Positions 25,910 to 35,410 of a stretch of 64,000 bases of DNA are shown here, one piece after another. Where the stretch lies: the NCBI GenBank assembly GCA_019753105.1, contig JAIELJ010000004.1:62001-126000 (forward strand), in the 5' to 3' direction. Source of the stretch: Hyphomonadaceae bacterium. GTDB taxonomy: Bacteria; Pseudomonadota; Alphaproteobacteria; Caulobacterales; Aquidulcibacteraceae. Within the stretch, counting starts at the first letter, position 1; each line of letters starts with the position of its first letter. The notes under the pieces are model-generated. The model searched no databases. It saw only the letters and a program-made list of their open reading frames with translations, and was not told the DNA's origin. Made by a program: the position numbers and the translations under genes.

Positions 25910-27766
25910 ATGTCGGCGGACTCGGCGATTCCGGATTTGAAACGACTCTGCGGGACCACGCGCCCGGCATCGGGTGGGCTCAAAGTGCCATTCGCGCGCT
26001 GCGCCGATGGCGTGGCGCGTCACGTGAGCAATGTACCCGATCGCGCCATGGGACCGTTCGTCTGCCTCGATTGCGGGGAAGTTGTCTCACTGAGACGACC
26101 GAAGGACAGAAGGGCGCATTTCACGCATCGGCCGGATTCTATGTGCGTCGGTGAAACGGCGCTTCACCGCTACGCCAAGGAATTGCTGGCCCGCGAGAAG
26201 ACGTTGAGCGTGCCGCGCCTCAGTGTGAGCGGTGAAGGCGTCGAAGAAGTGATCTGTGAGGCGGGCGTGCACGTGTTCGCGAGCGTTGACGTCGAGCGAG
26301 CCGTCGATTCATTTCAGCCGGACGCCATCGCGTATCTGCAGAACACGAAGCTCGCTGTCGAATTTCTCGTCACCCACGCGGTGGACGCGACCAAGAAAGC
26401 GAAGGTCGCGTCCGGCGACATGTCGATGATCGAAGTCGATTTGTCGCCTGTTCGTGCAGGCCGCCTCGACGGCGCTGCTTTGGATCAAGCGATCCTGCAC
26501 TCAGCGCCGCGTCGCTGGGTGCATCATCGTCGTAGCGCGGACGTTGAAGCGACGGTTCGCGCCAAAGTTGACGCAAAGCGCGCCGATCGCGGCCGTCGTC
26601 TTGCGGGGCACATTGGCCGCAAGCGGCGCGCTTCGGCGCCCGCAGGCTGGCGCAGCGTCGCCAAGCAAGGCGTCGCGGAGGCAAAATTGGAGGCGCATGT
26701 CGGCCTCGACGTCATTGGACAGCATTGGTTCGCGGTCTCGCCCGTCGCTTGGCAGACAGAAGCGTTGTTCACGCATGTCGTGAAGCCCAGTCAGCTCTAT
26801 TCGCCTGGTTCAGCGTTGCGCGTTGCGAGCAGTTGGGAGGCGCGGGGTGACCTGTCGCGCGCCCTGCCGCCCTGGATGATTAGACAAGATCTTAGCGACT
26901 ACGCCGCGGACCGCTTGGCTGAAGCAGGTTTTGACCAGGTGAATTTCGCGAGCCCGCATGCAGCTGTTGCGAACTACTTTGCTCAATTGGTCGATCGCGG
27001 CTTGCTGACCTACAATGTGGAAGAGCGCTCCTTCTATATCGCCGCCGCTCTTCACGGGCGATTGCACCGAGCGTCGGAAACCAAGAGCCGCGTCATCTTG
27101 CTGCTGGAGGCCGCCGGCAATGCGAACGCCGAACGGGCATGTTCGGAATGGCGTCGCACAGTGCTGGACGCGGGATTGTCTCCCGACGAGATGATCGATA
27201 CGGGCGGCGCCGCGTACAGCGCGATGCAGGAGCGACTTGCCGCGCTGCGGAAAATGGAGCGCGGCCATTCACGTTTTGTCACGGACGACCTGTGCGGTCT
27301 TCCTGTGGAAAGCCTTCGCGACCTCCATGTCTCGCGCATCGCGCGCGAGGATGAGGAGCGCTGCCGCCGGCAGCAAGAGGCCAAGGTGGAGCGAATAGTG
27401 CGCATGCAGAGGCTCGCGGATGCGGGGCTCGGCGGCGACGCCGCTGCTTGGCTCGCGCGCACTGTGGAGGGGCGCACCGAGACCCTGCTCGACTGGGCGG
27501 GCGAAGGAGATCAGCAATTCGGCGATATTCGCCGTTTGTTGGAACGCGAATGCGATGACCGTGAGCGGAAGAACGAGCGCGCACGCGCCGTGGCGGCGCT
27601 GCAACAGAAGCTGGTCAGCGCAGCCGAACACGCGTTTCGCGATCCGGAGAAAGCGCGCGTATTCTTGAACGCGTCTCATCCAAGCTTGGGCGGACAACGG
27701 CCGCTTGAATATTGCTCCAACCAGCACGCGCTTCAGCATGTCATGAGGATGCTGCCTCGGCGCTGA
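25910..27766 (+). CDS. Large CoiA-like nuclease protein
   Basis: A 618-residue protein whose first ~180 residues match the competence CoiA layout: a zinc-like segment C52-x2-C55...H70-x2-H73 (CLDCGEVV, AHFTH) and a PD-(D/E)xK-like nuclease core (QPDAIAY with D138, LAVEFLVTH with E151). The remaining ~430 residues are long, charged and mostly helical, with no recognised domain, so the protein is longer than typical CoiA. Its position between an HNH nuclease and a PHP/ATPase gene suggests defence rather than DNA uptake. Confidence 0.65.
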   Translation: MSADSAIPDLKRLCGTTRPASGGLKVPFARCADGVARHVSNVPDRAMGPFVCLDCGEVVSLRRPKDRRAHFTHRPDSMCVGETALHRYAKELLAREKTLSVPRLSVSGEGVEEVICEAGVHVFASVDVERAVDSFQPDAIAYLQNTKLAVEFLVTHAVDATKKAKVASGDMSMIEVDLSPVRAGRLDGAALDQAILHSAPRRWVHHRRSADVEATVRAKVDAKRADRGRRLAGHIGRKRRASAPAGWRSVAKQGVAEAKLEAHVGLDVIGQHWFAVSPVAWQTEALFTHVVKPSQLYSPGSALRVASSWEARGDLSRALPPWMIRQDLSDYAADRLAEAGFDQVNFASPHAAVANYFAQLVDRGLLTYNVEERSFYIAAALHGRLHRASETKSRVILLLEAAGNANAERACSEWRRTVLDAGLSPDEMIDTGGAAYSAMQERLAALRKMERGHSRFVTDDLCGLPVESLRDLHVSRIAREDEERCRRQQEAKVERIVRMQRLADAGLGGDAAAWLARTVEGRTETLLDWAGEGDQQFGDIRRLLERECDDRERKNERARAVAALQQKLVSAAEHAFRDPEKARVFLNASHPSLGGQRPLEYCSNQHALQHVMRMLPRR

Positions 27767-27838
27767 GGACTAGGATGCCGCTCCTTGATTGCAACTGCCA
27801 CGTGCTAGACTTTGCCCGACTCAGATACGGGCAGCGCC

Positions 27839-30790
27839 ATGGCAGACAAGTCGATAGGTGCGGTCTGGCAGCGGTGGGATCCCCACATTCATGCGCCGGG
27901 CACGCTTTTCTCGGACAAGTTCAAAGGACCGAATGCGTGGGATGAATATCTCACGGCGATCGAGGCGTCCGAACCGCGCGTGCGCGCGCTAGGCGTCACC
28001 GACTATTATGGCCTTGAGCTTTATGAGGAGGTTGTCGCTCACAAGAAGGCGGGCCGGCTGCGTGATGTCGACCTCATCTTTCCGAACGTGGAGCTTCGCT
28101 TGGCGGTTGGCCTTCCGAAGGGAAGTGCGATCAACATCCATCTTCTGATCTCACCAGAGGACCGTGATCATGTCGATCGCGCGAAGGAATTCCTCCAGGG
28201 GCTGACATTCGATGGCTGCCGCTGCGACCGGGCGGGGCTCATACGGTTGGGCAACAAGCAACAATCCGGTCTCTCGGACGCGCAGGCGCTTGAAGAGGGC
28301 GCAAAGCAATTCAAGGTAAGCTTAGATGAGCTGGAGTCGACTTGGTTCGGCAGCGATTGGGCCAAGCAACACATTCTGATCGCGGTGGCGGCGAGCAACA
28401 ATGACGGCACGGCTGGTCTAAAGGCCGATGGCTTCGCGGCTTTGCGGGTGCGGATTGAACGGCTCGCGCGCATCATCTTCGCCAGTCAGCCCGCCCAACG
28501 TCTGTTTTGGCTGGGACAAACTCAAAAAAACAGCATCGACGAAATTCGCTCGAAATGGAACGGGCCCAAGCCCTGCCTGCACGGGTCGGATGCGCACGAA
28601 CGCGACAAGGTCGCCGCGCCAGACCTCGACAGATTCTGCTGGCTCAAGGGTGAGGTGACGTTTGACGCGCTCCGGCACGCTTGCATCGAGCCCGAGCTGC
28701 GCGTCGCTATCGGGCCCCAGCCCCCAACCGGCGCTTTCGCAAACCAAACCATCCGCAACTTCCGGATCACTGGAGCTCCGTGGTTGAAGTCGGGCGCCCA
28801 GCCGATCAATGCTGGCCTGGTTGCGATCATCGGGGCGCGAGGTTCAGGCAAGACTGCTCTCGCTGATCTGATCGCTGCCGGCGCTCACTCGCAGCGCGAA
28901 GATCCGGATGCACGATCTTTCATCGCGCGGGCCCAGAAGCATCGGCTGCTGGATACGGCGTGCGTGACGTTGGATTGGGCCAACGGGGAGACGACAGAGC
29001 AGGACATCTCCGATCTCGATCTGGACCCCGATCGCGTCCAATATTTGCCGCAACATTTTGTCGATCAACTCTGCTCCGCGGAGGGAGAGAAAGACGCGCT
29101 CCTCGCGGAGGTTGAACGCGTCGTCTATCAATCGCACCCAAGCGGTGACCGATTGGGCACGACGGACTTTAAAGAGTTGCGTGATCAACGCATCGAAGAT
29201 GCGGTGCTAAAGCGAGGGCGTTCAGAGGGGCAGATCGCCGATCGGTCGGCGCAAATTGAAGAAGAGCTCAAGAAGAAGGCCACTGTTGAGGATCTAACGA
29301 AGCAAATCGCTGATCGGCGTGCTCAGCATAAGCGCGAAACCGATGAGCGCGCCGGCGTGCTGAAGCGGGGGAAGGCGAGCGACGCAGCCCGGCTGGCTGA
29401 AGTGCAGAGCGCCATCGACCGAGCCCAGGGCAGGGTTGAAGCTGCTGAGCGGCGCCAACGAGCGATCCGCTCGATTGGCGCGGAAGTGGAAAATTCGAAG
29501 CGCGTCCTCATTCCCGAGGCGCGTCAACGTGTGCGCCGCCACCAAGAAGCCTCCGGCCTCAATCCCACCGAATTGGACGCCTTTGACCTCGATTTCGAAG
29601 GCGACGTTGATGCGATCTTGCGAACTCAGAAGGACGCATCAGCGCAGGCGTTCAAGAAGGTCGCCGGCGATGAAGTGGCCGCGCTGGACGCCTCTAAACC
29701 TGTGCCGCCGCCGTATTTTGCCGACAATGCCAGTCTCGATGAGCAACCGCGCGCGCTTCTGAACGCGGAGGCCGAGCGGCTTCGCGTTCTGGCCGGTATT
29801 GATCAAGACAATGCGAAACAATTGGAGAAGCTGAATACGCGAATCCAGCAAAGCGAGGCAGCGATCGCCCAATTGGAGCGTCGCCTGAAGGACGCGGAAG
29901 GTGCTGAGGCGCGCGCCAATGTTCACCGCGACAAACGACGGGATGCCTACACGGAGGTGTTCGAAGCGATAGAAGAGGAAGAGGCCGAGCTGACGGCCCT
30001 CTACGCGCCGCTGGACAAGATATTGAAGTCCAAAACTGGCACGCTGAAGCGCCTCCGCCTATCGGTTGAAAGGCGCGTTGATATTGCGCAATGGGCGGAG
30101 GCTGGGGAGGAGCTCATTGACCTCCGCAAGAGCGGAGCCTTCAAAGGCGAAGGCGCGATCGCAGCCGCCGCTCAAGAGCATTTGGCGGAAGCGTGGCGCA
30201 CCGGAGCTCCCGCAGACGTGGCCGCGGCGATGTCGAAATTCAGGGGCGAGTTTCAAGATGCGTTTCTGAAGCAGTCGACTGCGAACCCGAAGAAGCCCGC
30301 TGACTGGCGTGAATGGGGAAAGCGGTTCTCCGAGTGGCTCTACGGCACCAGCCATATACGGGTGGTGTATGGCATCGAGTACGACGGCATCCGCATCGAG
30401 CAATTGTCCTCGGGTACTCGCGGAATAGTCCTCCTCCTCATGTACCTCGCGCTCGATACGGATGACGATCGTCCGCTGATTATCGATCAGCCCGAGGAGA
30501 ACTTAGATCCCAAATCGATCTATGAAGAGCTTGTGCCGCTGTTTCGGGAGGCCAAGGCACGGCGCCAGATTATCATCGTCACGCACAACGCCAATCTGGT
30601 CGTCAACACCGACGCCGATCAGGTTATCGTGGCTGAGTGCGGCCCCCACAGCGCGGGCAAGCTCCCAGACATTACCTATTCCAGCGGAAGCCTAGAAACG
30701 GCCGCGATACGGAGCAAAGTCTGCGCTATCTTAGAGGGTGGAGAGAGAGCGTTCACCGATCGCGCCAAGCGGCTACGTTTCACGCTCTAA
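27839..30790 (+). CDS. PHP-domain/SMC-like ATPase fusion (TrlF-like)
   Basis: A 983-residue protein. Residues 1-260 form a PHP metal-dependent phosphoesterase domain (H16-I-H18, GVTDYY, then GSDAH at 249-253). An ABC/SMC-type ATPase follows: Walker A GARGSGKT at 332-339, a long coiled-coil from ~450 to ~760, signature LSSGTRG, Walker B LIIDQPEENLDP and switch His in VTHNANL. It resembles proteins annotated as TrlF-family AAA-like ATPases. ATG 27839 is preferred over a TTG at 27812. A nuclease/ATPase defence role is inferred from architecture and neighbours. Confidence 0.8.
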   Translation: MADKSIGAVWQRWDPHIHAPGTLFSDKFKGPNAWDEYLTAIEASEPRVRALGVTDYYGLELYEEVVAHKKAGRLRDVDLIFPNVELRLAVGLPKGSAINIHLLISPEDRDHVDRAKEFLQGLTFDGCRCDRAGLIRLGNKQQSGLSDAQALEEGAKQFKVSLDELESTWFGSDWAKQHILIAVAASNNDGTAGLKADGFAALRVRIERLARIIFASQPAQRLFWLGQTQKNSIDEIRSKWNGPKPCLHGSDAHERDKVAAPDLDRFCWLKGEVTFDALRHACIEPELRVAIGPQPPTGAFANQTIRNFRITGAPWLKSGAQPINAGLVAIIGARGSGKTALADLIAAGAHSQREDPDARSFIARAQKHRLLDTACVTLDWANGETTEQDISDLDLDPDRVQYLPQHFVDQLCSAEGEKDALLAEVERVVYQSHPSGDRLGTTDFKELRDQRIEDAVLKRGRSEGQIADRSAQIEEELKKKATVEDLTKQIADRRAQHKRETDERAGVLKRGKASDAARLAEVQSAIDRAQGRVEAAERRQRAIRSIGAEVENSKRVLIPEARQRVRRHQEASGLNPTELDAFDLDFEGDVDAILRTQKDASAQAFKKVAGDEVAALDASKPVPPPYFADNASLDEQPRALLNAEAERLRVLAGIDQDNAKQLEKLNTRIQQSEAAIAQLERRLKDAEGAEARANVHRDKRRDAYTEVFEAIEEEEAELTALYAPLDKILKSKTGTLKRLRLSVERRVDIAQWAEAGEELIDLRKSGAFKGEGAIAAAAQEHLAEAWRTGAPADVAAAMSKFRGEFQDAFLKQSTANPKKPADWREWGKRFSEWLYGTSHIRVVYGIEYDGIRIEQLSSGTRGIVLLLMYLALDTDDDRPLIIDQPEENLDPKSIYEELVPLFREAKARRQIIIVTHNANLVVNTDADQVIVAECGPHSAGKLPDITYSSGSLETAAIRSKVCAILEGGERAFTDRAKRLRFTL

Positions 30791-30979
30791 GCATGAGGGC
30801 CGGTGAGCCGACCTCGAAAGGTTGGAAGACGCACTGCTCAAGTTCGAGTTGCGTTGCAAATTTGAAGAGCGGTGCGACAGATCAAAACGCATTGCGGCGT
30901 TATCAAGAGTGTGGAGTGCACCCGAAAAATGTGAAACGTGCACGAAAGTCGGATGGCCGACGGTCGGACTTATTCTGAA

Positions 30980-31420
30980 CTAAGCGTATTCTCCATCTTC
31001 GAAGCGAAGGAATCGGTCTGCTTTGTCTCGGTCATAATGCGAAGCGAGGTGTTGCTGAAAGGCGATGTTTTCGTTGTGCGAAGCGGAGATGAGGTCTCGA
31101 AGTAGGAGCGCGTTGGTGAGCGCTGCGCCCGATAGAGCATCTCGGTCGATGGTGACACCTTCCGCGTCAGTTTCGGTGAAGTAAGAGTGCATCTTGCCCA
31201 GCACGCCAACAACGATGTCAGAAACCTGGATACCGGCTTCGTGTTCAGAATCGGCGAACCGGTAGTTCACGAAGGGAGAGCCACCGGTTATGAGGGGGAC
31301 GGCGGCCAAGGATTCGCGGATTGTCTGCTCATTGTCGAAGACGTGGGTTGACGGTTTGAACAGGATAACGCGTCCTCGGTAGCCGAGCCCAAGGTGCAGC
31401 AGGCGCTTGAACTGCTCCAT
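30980..31420 (-). pseudogene. Possible DUF3800-like C-terminal remnant
   Basis: An open frame of 146 codons whose middle part (FVNYRFADSEHEAGIQVSDIVVGVLGKM) resembles the end of DUF3800 proteins, a family common in mobile and defence regions. No N-terminal half is present: a stop codon lies ten codons before the first ATG, and the neighbouring frame (VEFEIELRVAP) could be a displaced piece. It is most likely a broken gene at the edge of the defence-like region. Confidence 0.4.
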
Positions 31421-31720
31421 GGCGCTACGCGCAATTCGATTTCGAATTCAACCTGGCGCAGCTCTGAGTGGTGGGCGAAAATCAAGACCTCGGGCGCCCT
31501 CAATGATTGTTTTGAGGCGTTCAAGACGATCTCTGATGCGAAGTCCGCCGTGTCGAAGGGCGCCGATGCCTCATTCGAACTGCTCGTGAAAGTGAATCAG
31601 GCGCTCCGGCGCATTTCCACGTTTGAACCGTCAAAGGTCGTTCCGCAGGTCTCGTCATCGACGGTCGATGTTTCGTCGCTGTCGCCACCGACCGCCGAAC
31701 AGCAACAGCATCCGAACTGA
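31394..31720 (+). CDS. Doubtful small ORF
   Basis: A 108-codon frame from GTG 31394 that overlaps the start of the DUF3800-like remnant. The C-terminal half has a protein-like composition (FEAFKTISDAKSAVSKG...ending in a Ser/Pro/Gln-rich tail), but no family is recognised and no ribosome site is seen. It may be the end of another degraded gene. Confidence 0.25.
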   Translation: MQQALELLHGATRNSISNSTWRSSEWWAKIKTSGALNDCFEAFKTISDAKSAVSKGADASFELLVKVNQALRRISTFEPSKVVPQVSSSTVDVSSLSPPTAEQQQHPN

Positions 31721-31951
31721 ATCTCACTTCTAACGCAGCCCGCGTCAGCGATCGCCGCCCGATAGGGTCGAGACGCGCTTCTCTTTCATCACACGCGCGG
31801 CTCGATCGCGCAGCGACAAGAGCGCGGCCCGCGCTGAGCGCGGGCGACGCCCAAATAATTCTCTAGCCCGCTGCTCATTCCCCCTTCCTCAAGCCTCTCT
31901 CTCCAGATCATGTCTGCCCGTACCTTCACCAGACCGCCAGCAAGAGCGATT
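31721..31951. other. No gene seen
   Basis: This stretch between the doubtful ORF and the Sel1-repeat gene has no convincing frame, repeat or hairpin with a T-tract. It probably holds the 3' ends of flanking transcripts only. Confidence 0.4.
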
Positions 31952-33151
31952 TTATTGCCCCAAGGACCTCAATTGCTGGCGAGCCCAATCTCTGGTTCCC
32001 TCAGTGGTGAGAGGATGAGCAACCAAGCGTTCAAGGGAAGCACGCGCCTCACTGCTAGTTTCAGCGGTGTCCACAAACACCAAGTGCGCCAATGGCAGAT
32101 CGCCCGCGCGCTCAGCATAGTCACGCGCCCGAGCCTCATCTCTGGGAACGCCTTGGCCACCCAAGTAGATTGCGCCCAATTCTGCGTTGGCTGAACGATG
32201 CCCCTGAGCGGCAGCCAGCTCCAAGAAACGCAACCCTTCGCTGGGAGATGCTGAGGTTCCTTCGCCGTCTCGGTATGCACGACCGACCTGAAATTGACCG
32301 GCAGCATTGCCTGCATCGGCTGCTGCTCGGAAAAACCCGAATGCGGCGCTCGCATCTTGTGGAGCGCGACCCCCTTCGAGGTGTGCCCACCCCAGTCGCA
32401 CGTTTGCCATCGGCTCCGTTACTGATGCTTCTCTTAGGAGCTCCAATCCTCGCGCAACAACAGTTTCCGGTGAGACGATCATGAGGAGTGGCTCGCACAT
32501 GAGCAGGGCTTCTCCAGCTAACGTCTGCACCTTGGGATCGTCACTTTGTAAGATTTCCAACGATACGGCGCGGTGTCGCTCAATTTCAGTTTCGGCCAAA
32601 CCAGACGCAGCATCGCCAAAACCTGACGCTTGTACCATCGGATCGCTGGGATTTTCCGCCATGATGGCGAGGGAGAACAAAGCGCAGTCGTCAGCCGTAA
32701 GGCTACTGGCCTGTAGCCCTCTCCAGAATTCGTCCGGATGGCGCTCCATTAGATCGGCAACGAGACTTTCGCGCAGCATGATACGCTGAGCCGCCTCTTC
32801 GACCTCTGCCTCAATTCGGTTACTTGCCGTGGACCCACTCGAATACAGAGCGGCGCCGCCTGCCAAGCCGATGATTCCGACCACACAACTGGACGCGATG
32901 GTGACGAGTCTGCCGCGCCAGGCTCGCCAGAGTGTTACCCTTGACGCCGCCAATGGATTTGAAGCGAGAGCAAACGCAACGCCGGCGAGGCCAGCCACAG
33001 CAATCCCAAGGACGCCGCCCCATTGCTGAACGGGCGCAAAACTGCGCGCCGCCTCCGGTGCTAGGAGAAAAGCCATGAGAAGACACGCGCCACCCGCCAA
33101 CAGCGCAGCGATGCTAAGAACCCAAAGCGCGACCGTGCCTACGAGTTTCAT
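31952..33151 (-). CDS. Membrane protein with Sel1-like repeats
   Basis: A 399-residue protein. Three hydrophobic helices occupy residues ~1-110 (MKLVGTVALWVLSIAALLAGG..., GVLGIAVAGLAGVAFAL, SCVVGIIGLAGGAALY). From ~250 onward there are Sel1-type tetratricopeptide repeats with the usual A-x2-G-x2-Y/W and LG/VG signatures (NVRLGWAHLEGGRAPQD, QFQVGRAYRDGEG, NAELGAIYLGGQG). These usually serve protein-protein contacts. Start at ATG 33151 follows a G-rich ribosome site. Partner unknown. Confidence 0.8.
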   Translation of the reverse strand: MKLVGTVALWVLSIAALLAGGACLLMAFLLAPEAARSFAPVQQWGGVLGIAVAGLAGVAFALASNPLAASRVTLWRAWRGRLVTIASSCVVGIIGLAGGAALYSSGSTASNRIEAEVEEAAQRIMLRESLVADLMERHPDEFWRGLQASSLTADDCALFSLAIMAENPSDPMVQASGFGDAASGLAETEIERHRAVSLEILQSDDPKVQTLAGEALLMCEPLLMIVSPETVVARGLELLREASVTEPMANVRLGWAHLEGGRAPQDASAAFGFFRAAADAGNAAGQFQVGRAYRDGEGTSASPSEGLRFLELAAAQGHRSANAELGAIYLGGQGVPRDEARARDYAERAGDLPLAHLVFVDTAETSSEARASLERLVAHPLTTEGTRDWARQQLRSLGQ

Positions 33152-33493
33152 ATCCGCCCCCAATGCTGGGAAGCGTAATTTCGCGACGCGGCAAACGTCA
33201 ACTGGTTGCAGCGCACGTGCTCAACCCGAACGGCCCACGGATGAGCAGTAGCGGGACAGTGCGATAACTTTTGAAGGGCGACTTTCGGCGACGGCGTGCC
33301 GGATTGACGGGTAGGGCGCGATTGGCTGCATGAGAGCGGGCGCGCCATTCGGAAAAAATGTCGGATGGCGCACGACTGGCCCAACACGGCCGTTCGCTTG
33401 TTAGGCAGAGCTTACCAAGGGACCACCTTTGCCGCAGGATTTCGACTTGCTTACTTCCGTTCTGGGCTGTGGGATGCGCGATAGGTGGGCGTT
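33152..33493. other. Intergenic region between divergent genes
   Basis: About 340 bp between the Sel1 gene and the CPBP gene. No frame with protein-like composition was found; it must hold both promoters, but no clear -35/-10 pair or operator could be assigned. Confidence 0.4.
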
Positions 33494-34150
33494 GTGATTG
33501 TCGACTGGATGGCGCTCGGGCTTGCGCTCTTGGGGATGCCGCTTGTTCTTTGGATGGCCCGCAGCTTCGAGGCAGACACCCTGTCTGTGCGGACTCGGCT
33601 TTTGTTTTGGCTGGTCGCGTCCGTTGTCGTTGGTCTGCTCATCGGATCTCCTGCGAACCAACAAATGCTGTCGATGTTGGGCGCTGATCAGCTTTCAGCA
33701 GATACGCTCTACTGGGGGCTTGGTGGCGCATTGGCGGTTCTCGCCGCATCTGGCCTCGCCATTGGGCTGCAACGCATTCTAAAGCTCCCCGTCGGCGACC
33801 GTGAGAATTTCGCTGAGATCGCCGCGCGTCCATGGCCGCTTCGCTTGTTTCTGGTGACGACGGCGGCGGGCGTGGAAGAACTGCTCTATCGCGGCGTGGG
33901 CATCGGCGTGGGAGCCGCGCTAACGGGAGATACGCATCTCGCCTCAGCCCTGTCGCTTGCTGCGTTTACGGCCGCCCATTTGCGTTGGAAGTGGTCGCAT
34001 CTGCCAACGGTTGCAGCGGCAGGTGCAGTGCTGACTGCGCTTTTTCTTGTTAGCGGCGATCTCTGGGCATGCGTGTTGGCGCACTTCGTTGTGGATGCGC
34101 TAGGCCTGCTTCTCGCGCCAGCTATAATGAAGGCGCGCCGATCCGGGTGA
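33494..34150 (+). CDS. CPBP (CAAX/Abi) family intramembrane metalloprotease
   Basis: A ~218-residue multi-helix membrane protein. The family motifs are visible: E128-E129-x3-R133 in AGVEELLYRG, His in AFTAAHLRW and a third motif AHFVVDALG. These residues line the intramembrane active site in CAAX-type proteases; some bacterial members give self-immunity to bacteriocins. The start at GTG 33494 has AGGTGGG upstream; GTG 33485 and ATG 33509 are alternatives. It stands alone. A decayed CPBP gene lies 2 kb away. Confidence 0.82.
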   Translation: MIVDWMALGLALLGMPLVLWMARSFEADTLSVRTRLLFWLVASVVVGLLIGSPANQQMLSMLGADQLSADTLYWGLGGALAVLAASGLAIGLQRILKLPVGDRENFAEIAARPWPLRLFLVTTAAGVEELLYRGVGIGVGAALTGDTHLASALSLAAFTAAHLRWKWSHLPTVAAAGAVLTALFLVSGDLWACVLAHFVVDALGLLLAPAIMKARRSG

Positions 34151-34295
34151 CATGACTAGCGGCTGTATCCGGCGAACTCAGGCCGTTTCGTCAGACCGGG
34201 GCGACTGACCGCGATGGAGCGGCTAGGCCGCTCGCGGAAGTTGCCTGGATAGCCTAGCTTGGCCCATTCCAGTCACCCGCACTTGCGCTCTGCCG

Positions 34296-34320
34296 GTCCG
34301 CTTCTGGCCCGGAAGCGGAC
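34296..34320. repeat. Extragenic palindrome (GTCCGCTTC type)
   Basis: Arms GTCCGCTTC and GAAGCGGAC are perfectly complementary around a seven-base centre, in the gap between the CPBP and pentapeptide genes, followed by ATTCG. A degenerate copy with the same layout (GGTCCGTT...AAGGGACATTCG) lies near 19346-19376. Similar elements are scattered between genes in other proteobacterial genomes, as I recall. Confidence 0.5.
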
Positions 34321-34396
34321 ATTCGACGCCGAGACAAATAATTGAACTGACGGTAGCGTTGTCATGATTGGCGGCTGATGAGCGAAGGGTGCGACG

Positions 34397-34906
34397 GTGG
34401 CAAATCGGCTGGACTACGAGGCTTCTTGCCGCCGACTAAATTTGGTGCCCGCGCCGCCGGTTCCAAAGCACAAGCCTCACTGCGATGATGAGGAGCCGCT
34501 TGGGGTCCAATTCTTCCGCACGCTCGTTGAGGGCGACCACTCTGGGCTCACACTCCCTCGAACATATTTCGGGCGTTCTGAAATCAAAAACGCTTCGTTC
34601 TTCAATACCGATCTGCAAGAATCCAACCTCTGCTGGAATGACTTTACCGACGTGGACTTTGGCGAAAGCGATTTGAGCCAATCAGACCTTCGCGCGTCAA
34701 TGTTTGAAAATGTGTCCTTCTCCCGATCCAATCTTGAGGGTGCCGATTTGCGAAGATCAGACTTCATCAACTGCCGATTTGACGGGGCGTCCATGAAGGG
34801 CGCGATCCTGTCGAGGCGGCTAGGCAAGGCTGTGTCCCTGTCCCTTCTTCAACGCATGGCGATAAGCTGGACCGATGATGATGGCGATGAGCCGGATGGC
34901 GGCTAA
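34397..34906 (+). CDS. Pentapeptide-repeat protein
   Basis: A 169-residue protein starting at GTG 34397 with GAAGGG upstream. Residues ~55-140 consist of tandem A(D/N)LXX-type pentapeptides (SFFNT DLQES NLCWN DFTDV DFGES DLSQS DLRAS...), predicted to fold as a right-handed quadrilateral beta helix. The flanks are non-repetitive. Members of this group can protect targets such as gyrase or act as immunity or scaffold proteins; the role here is unknown. It stands alone with no clear operon partner. Confidence 0.85.
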   Translation: MANRLDYEASCRRLNLVPAPPVPKHKPHCDDEEPLGVQFFRTLVEGDHSGLTLPRTYFGRSEIKNASFFNTDLQESNLCWNDFTDVDFGESDLSQSDLRASMFENVSFSRSNLEGADLRRSDFINCRFDGASMKGAILSRRLGKAVSLSLLQRMAISWTDDDGDEPDGG

Positions 34907-35093
34907 CGGCGAAATCAGGACGGTGGCTGGCGGCTGACGCCAGCGTCACATTTTGAGCGACCAAGTCATTCGTGTTTCGAACGCTGAGATGGACGTTGGC
35001 CCAATCTGCCAGATGGGGTGGTGTGCCTTGCGCACACCTGTCTGCGTCACGTGTGGAGTCGAGTGAGCAATATTGCACAGTGTTCGTGTTCGT

Positions 35094-35315
35094 ATGGGCG
35101 TACGCAAGAGCATGAGCTTCGATCTAACCGACAGCGATGACGAGTACATGTGTCGGTTCGTCGAACAGGTCCTTAAGAACTACGCTGGCGGAGGGGTGGG
35201 TCTCCGCGAGGCCCGGTCGGACCTGGCCCACGTTATGGTTTTGGGGGCTGTCGGTGACGAGGCAGCGTTCAAAAAATACATACGGCTGCCGGCCGATGAA
35301 CGCGCGCGCGTGTGA
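35094..35315 (+). CDS. Small hypothetical protein
   Basis: A 73-residue frame (MGVRKSMSFDLTDSDDEYMCRFVEQVLKNY...) with an acidic, helical composition. The start could also be ATG 35112. No family is recognised and no strong ribosome site is seen. Its codon use looks like that of the neighbours, which favours a real gene. Confidence 0.45.
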   Translation: MGVRKSMSFDLTDSDDEYMCRFVEQVLKNYAGGGVGLREARSDLAHVMVLGAVGDEAAFKKYIRLPADERARV

Positions 35316-35410
35316 CCCGGCGCCGGCTGGTCGCGCCGGCTGACAGGGGCGTCGTCGCGCTCCCCGCTTGCGCCTCGTTCAACACCACGCCATTGCCGGC
35401 GCTCAGAGCA

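Noticed and set aside
19541-31720. Prophage or integrative element
   Set aside because: No integrase, transposase, direct-repeat ends or phage structural genes were seen around the defence-like genes.
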